A stretch of 64,000 nucleotides of DNA from Isoetes taiwanensis. Taxonomy: Eukaryota; Streptophyta; Lycopodiopsida; Isoetales; Isoetaceae. Shown piece by piece: positions 58,122 through 64,000 of the stretch. The stretch spans positions 12,552,213 to 12,616,212 of the forward strand of contig JAJEKV010000038.1 in assembly GCA_021234155.1 (NCBI GenBank). The letters run 5' to 3'. How positions within the stretch are numbered: the stretch's first letter is position 1; the number at the start of each line of letters is the position of its first letter. The position numbers were made by a program, and so were the translations under genes. The notes beneath the pieces were generated by a model, which searched no databases, was not told where the DNA came from, and saw nothing but the letters and a program-made list of their open reading frames with translations.

Positions 58122-59866
58122 TTGTCTAACAAATGCATGTTCAAAAGGTTGCATTTGGGTCGAATACAAGGTAAAACATGTAGAAGGAAAGACAAAGTTA
58201 TCGTGGTTAAATGTTTAAAGAAGATGCTGCAATGTTTAGATTTTATAGATGAGGAGAACACACAAAGGTACGGTGATACATACCTTGATCTTTTACGCCT
58301 TCATGATGGATTGTTGACCCAAGGTAAATGGGTTCATGCTTGCATTATAAAGAATTCCCATACATATGTGCTATTTGTAACCCTCTTTACGAACCTCGTT
58401 ACTCTTTATGCACAATCTGGCAGTTTGCTGGACCTTTGGCACATGTTTAACAGTATTTCAAACCAAAATCACGTCTTATGGATCAAGATAATTTCAGAGT
58501 GTGTAAATTTTGGACATGCTAAGTTCGTGCTTCAACAATTTTACATGATAAAGTATAATGGTAAAGATGAGGTCCACCTTACACTTATTTACATTCTGTG
58601 TGCATCCTCACAATTAGCAGAGTTAGAGGAAGGCAAGCTTGTTCACAGCCACATTTTGAACTATGGACATCAGTTGAACATCTTTGCAGAGAGTAAACTT
58701 ATTGACATGTATCTGAAGTGTGGAAGCATTGAGGATGCCCATGAGGTATTTGTCCAAGCACATACTAGGAATTTGGTATCGTGGAATGTGATGATTGCTG
58801 GGTATGCTCAGCATGCAAATGGAAAGCAAGCACTTGAACTCTTTAACCAAATGCAGAAATTATGTATCCTGACAATGTAACATTAGTTTGTATTCTTGTC
58901 TCTTGTACCAATGTTTCTCTAATGGAGCAAGGAAACAGAATCCATTCTTACATAATAAGCCGGAACCATGAAGTAGACATCTTTGTAAATAATGCTCTTA
59001 TTGATATGTATACAGGATGCTCGATGTGCCTTCAACGCAATGTTTGTGAAGGATGTTGTGTCATGGACATCCGTTATTGCAGGATATGTGCTGCATTTTG
59101 ATGATGAAGAAGCAATCAAGCTTTTCCACTGGATGCAGCAGGAAAGCCAAAAACCAAATAAAATTACTTGTATTTGTGTTGCAAAGGCATATGGTAGATT
59201 ACAAGCAATAGATCTTGGGAGGTATGTGCATGCTAGTGTCCTAAAATCAGGATGTGAACATGACACTTTTGTCGGAAGTGCACTCATTATGCACTATAAT
59301 TGCAATACCCGTGTGATTTGGACTATTGACATTTTATTTCGACACATTGCAATTTACAGAGCATACAAGCCTTGTACTAGTGTCACTTGTTGCATAGTTT
59401 ATTCTTGCACTTTACAAGACTGGAATTGAGAATGTGTGCAGTATAATACCATGTTGAGCTTTAGATTGGACAATAACTGTGACATATCATTCTTTTCGTG
59501 GGGCTCCCTTGTAACCATTGAGTTTTTGATTCTAATCATCTGAAATGCCAATCAATTGGATTGTCTGAACACTGAATACTTGGTTTTAACTAGTTGAGAT
59601 GTAAAGAAATTGGATGTGTATCTTTAGGAAGATCACTACCATGGGAAGATGCTGAACCATGCCACATATCTTTGTTAAATGAAATATATGTGAAGATGGC
59701 TGGTCTTTCTTTTGAAATACTGGTGCCTTGTAGCAGTCTGCAACACCAAGACCGATCGAAACAGTCAACTATGGACGATCTTAGTTATCAAATTATGAGA
59801 GAATTTTTGCATGCTGTCAAATTTGGCTGCTTTACCAACGAGACAAGTGTTGTCATTCCATCATGA
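58122..59866 (+). pseudogene. PLS-class PPR protein, frameshifted
   Basis: PPR proteins bind organelle RNA one base per repeat; PLS types guide RNA editing. The first frame (58122-58880) has TYLDLLRLHDGLLTQGKWVH, ACIIKN, NLVTLYAQSGSL, LAELEEGKLVHSHILNYGHQ, LIDMYLKCGSIEDAHEVF and NLVSWNVMIAGYAQHANGKQ. The next frame (58862-59040) has PDNVTLVCILVSCTNV, GNRIHSYIISRNHEVDIFVN and NALIDMYTGCS. The third (59000-59300) has DVVSWTSVIAGYVLHFDDEE, PNKITCICVAKAYGRLQAID and GRYVHASVLKSGCEHDTFVG. About 35-residue units alternate in P, L and S style. A weak echo of an E+/DYW region (EIYVKMAGLS and LSYQIMREFLHAVKFG) lies at 59680-59840. At least two frameshifts and a missing middle inactivate it. The VH-H-I and YAQHGNGK style fits large early-land-plant PPR families. 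Confidence 0.8.
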
Positions 59867-60188
59867 AATATTGCTGGATAAATGTGGGGGCAAGGCAATA
59901 CCCAACTGAAACTACTTGCAACTCTTCTATAAAAATGAGTCATTTGAAGCAGAATATTTTGAGCCTAGAACAAACGTACCCCATGGAAATTTAAAGTAAT
60001 TGGCAACTTATTGAATTCTCTTGTTGACATATGCGGAAGATAACCTTGTTGTAATTATGATGTTCCTGAAATCCAGTCTGCTAGGTCCATGTAGCCAATG
60101 AAATCTAAATGCAGTAAGATATTCTATCTATATCGCACTGGCCCAAAAGGCACACCTTGACAAGGTTCTACATCTGTTAAAAGGCTCA

Positions 60189-60280
60189 CATGTCACACGA
60201 CCACATCTGAGGATTGCATTCACGTATGTATACATGTCACATGACCACATCTGAGGATTGCATTCACGTATGTATCCATG
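60189..60280. repeat. Tandem duplication, period 44 bp
   Basis: CATGTCACACGACCACATCT and the following GAGGATTGCATTCACGTATG are repeated after 44 bases with a few differences. Non-coding; the neighbouring sequence from 59867 to 61465 shows no gene. Confidence 0.8.
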
Positions 60281-61465
60281 ATCAATTTACATTTATCTTC
60301 CAGATAAGATGGGCCTCAATAACTCTAGAGATTTCAGACTGTTTTCTTCGGCTGGGAATACGTCAGAAAGATGAGAGAAGGTGGATGGAAGTATATCAAA
60401 TATAAAGAAACCTTTGCAATTTTATTTGGCTTCAAATAATAGGAACAAATATTTATCAGGGCATATTTTTCGAGCACTGACTTTTGAAGACCTGGTTTCT
60501 AATTCACATGAGGTATGTAATCAACCAACCTAAGAAGCCTAGAGCAGCAGTATTAAGATTGTCTCTGCGAGCAATACATTTCTCTTTTTGGTGGACATGT
60601 TCCTCATTCATGTTGGACATGCTCTGTTGCGGGTTTCTTGGAGCTTCTAACATGAAATTGAAATGAAGTACATGTCTCACTTAATTGAATCTGGATCAAC
60701 ACAGAATTCAAACGCTAGATGAAGCAATGCATCAACCGTACTACATTTCACAATAGGCAGAGGAAATATGGCGAGCATGATTTTGGCTTGATCTACTGAC
60801 ATAAAATACAATGGTGGTCATGCATGGCAGGATGCTACATGGATTGTGGGCTTATGATTTCCTAGCCAACAATGACCCAAGAAGCAACAAAAGAACCTGA
60901 CATAATTCTGTTACTACATTGTGTTCAATGGAAGACATGATTCTTATAATTCTATGAGTACATTATAGTGCTCAATGGGAGTGTGGTTCTTAATCAATAG
61001 AGCCTACGTGAATTGGTAGTTAGTCCTTTATATAGGAAGTAGCAATTGCAACTATGTTTCAAAAGTTTGCTGGAACCTTTTTATGCTAGAGACAAAACAT
61101 ATTCCCATAATGTTGTTCGGAGTCTGGTGAAGGATAGAGTGCATGAGGTTGGTGTCCCACACTTTATAACAAGGAGGTGATCGGAATACATTGAATGACA
61201 TATGCATAATGGCATGAAATGTTTCACAAATTACAATGTGTATTGTAGACAACTTCATTGTTTCCTTCGGTGCCTCTACATCCATCTACCCCATACAGGT
61301 TTTGAAGGTTTCTAATGATAACATTTTCTATGAATAATGAACAATTGTCTTTGCTCAGGAAAGTTATGCAAGAATATGCGATTTGTATGTTTTTCCTCTC
61401 TAGGTAACTTGATCTAGCAATATTTTATCATGATGTACATAGAAACATTGAAGCAAGTGATTTTC
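60281..61465. other. No recognised feature
   Basis: AT-rich, with only short open frames (for example 60484-60666 plus, 61052-61285 minus) that carry no motif. TCTTATAATTCTATGAGTAC and nearby text hint at small local repeats. Confidence 0.3.
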
Positions 61466-61475
61466 AAGTACCTAA

Positions 61476-61476
61476 T

Positions 61477-61508
<32 letters not shown>

Positions 61509-61835
61509 TAGAGAGATACTATATTTAAATAAAGGAAAAAAATACAAATAAAAGAAAGCCCTTAGTGGGCTCGAGCTAGAAGCTCCTGTACCGGGCTCAC
61601 AGCCCCCTTATCGCTCTTTACTGGGCTAGATGAATTTTAGTTACTCGTTTGTGGGAGGGGCAAAACCCCCGCCACCTGAAGCCCATGAGATTTTAAAATA
61701 CAAGTAGAACCCTTGGATGGAGCCAAGTCTTTATCATAGTCGCTTCCCCACTTTCGGATATGTGAGATTGCCATGAGAGCAACACCATGATTGAAAACGT
61801 TTTTTATCCTGGCTATTGACACAACCTCAGTCATG
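61476..61835 (-). mobile_element. A-tailed retroposon with 13-bp target duplication
   Basis: A T run of about 27 bases (61476-61502) is the poly(A) tail of a minus-strand insertion. AAGTACCTAATTT flanks it at 61466-61478 and 61836-61848, a target duplication typical of LINE-driven insertion. The insert (about 357 bp) encodes on the minus strand HGVALMAISHIRKWGSDYDK near its 5' end and then a GC-rich stretch with GTGAGCCCGGTACAGGAGCT. It could be a 5'-truncated LINE or a retroposed transcript. No tRNA-like head, so not a classic SINE. Confidence 0.75.
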
Positions 61836-61848
61836 AAGTACCTAATTT

Positions 61849-62490
61849 CGAAGTAGTCATGTGGTAAACTGAACTTTGAACTTAAAGCTTGTCTCAACAG
61901 ATATATATGATATATTACATTTATCTTCTGCAATTGTTGAAAGGAGCAGGTCTTACTTAAGGTTTATATAGCCGCATGCCACTGAAATCCACATTACCAC
62001 AATTAAAAATCCAACTCAAATCCATCTACCTAGCCTTCTTCCCAACCCTGCAGTTCTGCTAGTTATTTTCTTTTTTTTCCTTTGTGTTTGCCCACCATGT
62101 GTTCAATCGAGACCTTAGGAAGTGCCTTGTCATTTTTTTCCAAAAAGATGTTGGTCGCCGATCTGGTATGATACCCGGCATATGCTAAGAGATCCACGGT
62201 TAGGATTCAATCTCACGAATAAAACCCATAATATTATAGTAACTATTAAGAATGAATGGTTTTTTATCGTCCACTGAGACCAATCGGCCTATGGGACCCA
62301 GAAGGAGCGCAGCAAACTTATTACTATCTGGGTTAAAAACCCCCGCCCCGAAGGATTTTCGAGGGAAAAACCGTGGCAGTAATAAGAATGTTGTCAAACT
62401 GTACAAGTATACATCATCATGGAATAAATGTATATATACATGTCAAACGCGTGCCCGAGGACATAGTTGATCTCGCATGTCCATGACCTC
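61849..62490. other. LINE 3' untranslated region and unassigned sequence
   Basis: Text at 62230-62400 (ACCCCCGCCCCGAAGGATTT, TCGAGGGAAAAACCGTGG) resembles 54450-54510 (ACCCCACCCTTTCGGGCTTT, CGAGGAAAACCATGG), so both are probably 3' ends of the LINE family of the two RT pseudogenes. No gene. Confidence 0.4.
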
Positions 62491-64000
62491 CTAAAGGTAT
62501 GATCCTAACACCCGTACGGATGCCGTGCTCAATGTCACATGTAGCGGCTGGCCAGGCCTGACCAACTCAGATAGCGTCCGAATTTGATCATATGCTGGGC
62601 AACTTTGAAGGGTATGAGATTCATCCTCAATGACTCCCATTTGGCAGCATTGACAGAGCCTGTCCTGACGTGGCTCACCAATCCATCTGCCTGTCTCAAT
62701 TCGAAGATGATGTGCCCCTGTGCGAATGGAGGCAATGAGTCTGCGTCTTTTCATGGGCAAGTGGGTGCGCAGGTAGCATTGCGGGCCTCATTCCAATGTG
62801 GGATTTATGTGGCGCTGGTAATGTGCTGTCTTGACTTGTTCAAGGGCGCTGGCATCCCAAAGCTTGCTGAGGAAGCAAGCGTCAAGATATTGCCTCAAGC
62901 TATGGCAATATGCCTCTGTTTGCACATATGCCCCTGTGCTCCTGCACATTCCATCTAGCCAACCATTGAGCTTTCTTTTTCCTCCAGCAGGCCTTGAGGC
63001 GTTGTGGCCCTATTGCTATGATATAAGCTAGTTTAGGGAGACGAGCATCGTCCATATTGACCACCTTCTGAAAATAGACAATGTGGCGATCAAGGGCCGC
63101 CCTCTGAAGAGGTAAGAATCCTGTCTCCTGCAGTAGAATTTGATATCGGACTGTGGACTTCACCCCTAGTGCTCGCACCAAGAAGGCTTTCTGCACCTGC
63201 TCCAAGTCATTCCAAGCAGCGAGGGATACTACTTTGCCCCATACTTCAACCCTGTATAAAAGGACAGGCTCCACTAAGACCTTGAACAGGTGTGACTAAT
63301 GGGCTCAATCATACAACTCCGCTCTATGACTATTGTTTTGCATTGCATATAGTGCCTTCCAGCCCGCCGTAACTCATAGCCGTATGGATGTGTCCGAGTG
63401 CATAGTAGAAGGAAACTCCACTTCCAAATATTTGTATGTGGATGCTACTTCCACATCCTGCCCTCGGTAACTGAAGGAGGGGATCCTCGGCTGACGTGAA
63501 GATGATATGAAAACCACCTTAGTCTTGGCCAAGTTGACGCGCATATCAGTTGCTTGGCAAAATGTGTCCAGTGCATCGAGATGTCATTGCATGTCTGCTG
63601 GTGTGTAAGCTAGGAGGTCCACATCATCACCATATATAAACTGCTTGATGATGGCATCCCTGACGAACCCCGATACTACTATCAAATGGTTGGCTTGTCG
63701 GCTGCAACCGACCCGAGCATCTTTCATATAGCATGTACACTGCATTCTGCAAATCTACAGGAACCCCCAGTTGTCGCAATCTTGCCCATAGTTTTTCTCG
63801 AGGCACAGTGCCAAATGCCTTCGCAAAATCCATGAAGCAACAATATAGATCCTGACGGCGCTTCCTGCTATCTTCAACCAGAGTTCGCAATGTGAAGATG
63901 TGGTCAATGGTTGAGAGCCGGGTCTCAATCCCGCTGGGTGAGGGCCGTTCTCGGCTGCCCTCCGCCACCACAACGGCCGCCGAGTATCCCATCACGCAAT
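62491..64000 (-). pseudogene. LINE ORF2, RT to C-terminal zinc region, partial at right edge
   Basis: Minus strand, continuing beyond the window. RT start: TIDHIFTLRTLVEDSRKR, then YCCFMDFAKAFGTVPREKLW at about 63790-63850, where the usual motif A FDxV has glycine for aspartate. Motif B is GVRQGC near 63680. Motif C is YGDDVDLLAYTPADMQ, with YGDD at 63623-63634. Then NLAKTKVVFISS, LVEPVLLYRVEVWGKV (about 63250) and LEQVQKAFLVRALGVKSTVR. The C-terminus (62491-62760) has RTGAHHLRIETGRWIGEPRQ and CQCCQMGVIEDESHTLQSC, a C-x2-C...H-x4-C zinc motif. It is the sister of the LINE at 54900-56470, at least three frame breaks. Confidence 0.82.

Overview
The window looks like repeat-dominated nuclear DNA from a land plant, most plausibly a fern or another early-diverging lineage; no species is claimed. 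The reasons are: three large Ty3/gypsy LTR retrotransposons of one Tat/Athila-like family, several LINE remnants, a decayed PIF/Harbinger transposase, a minisatellite array, and one broken PLS-class PPR gene. Nothing bacterial (operons, RBS, CRISPR) is present.

Layout. 1-8783: the 5' part of a minus-strand LTR element, running off the left edge. 8784-13327: mostly unassigned sequence with a three-copy hairpin array (10331-10674) and a palindrome-rich stretch (11540-12060). 13328-15800: a decayed minus-strand LINE with a nested insertion. 15994-16278: an AT-hook-like coding exon. 17885-18240: a 119-bp tandem repeat. 18405-18913: a 509-bp foldback element. 19012-34013: an array of a 38-bp dimeric satellite, split by a complete LTR element at 20400-31467 with target duplication CCACC. 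A duplicated block of the satellite keeps the uninterrupted (empty) site at 32576-32580. 34951-36528: an A-tailed retroposon and a Harbinger transposase pseudogene. 36560-47557: a second complete LTR element of the same family, minus strand, also set in a small patch of the same satellite. 48285-48960: regularly spaced palindromes. 49608-51583: a candidate small spliced host gene, minus strand. 54900-56470 and 62491-64000: two LINE pseudogenes of one family. 58122-59866: the PPR pseudogene. 61476-61835: an A-tailed retroposon with 13-bp target duplications.

The LTR elements share one plan: 565-596-bp LTRs, a primer site like the 3' end of tRNA-Asp, gag with zinc knuckles, a protease with a DGGS-type site, a reverse transcriptase with FxDDF in place of YxDD, RNase H and integrase. 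In the two complete copies a conserved TATA-containing leader follows, then a roughly 2.9-kb extra coding region of unknown function. That extra region is the best candidate for something new here.

Almost every long coding region carries many small frameshifts. In the LTRs and catalytic motifs that I could compare by eye, the differences cluster at CG-rich spots, while AT-rich stretches are identical between copies. This suggests that part of the apparent decay is base-calling error at methylated CpG. Tools were not available: lineage names and tRNA matches come from motif recognition, and copy identities were not computed.
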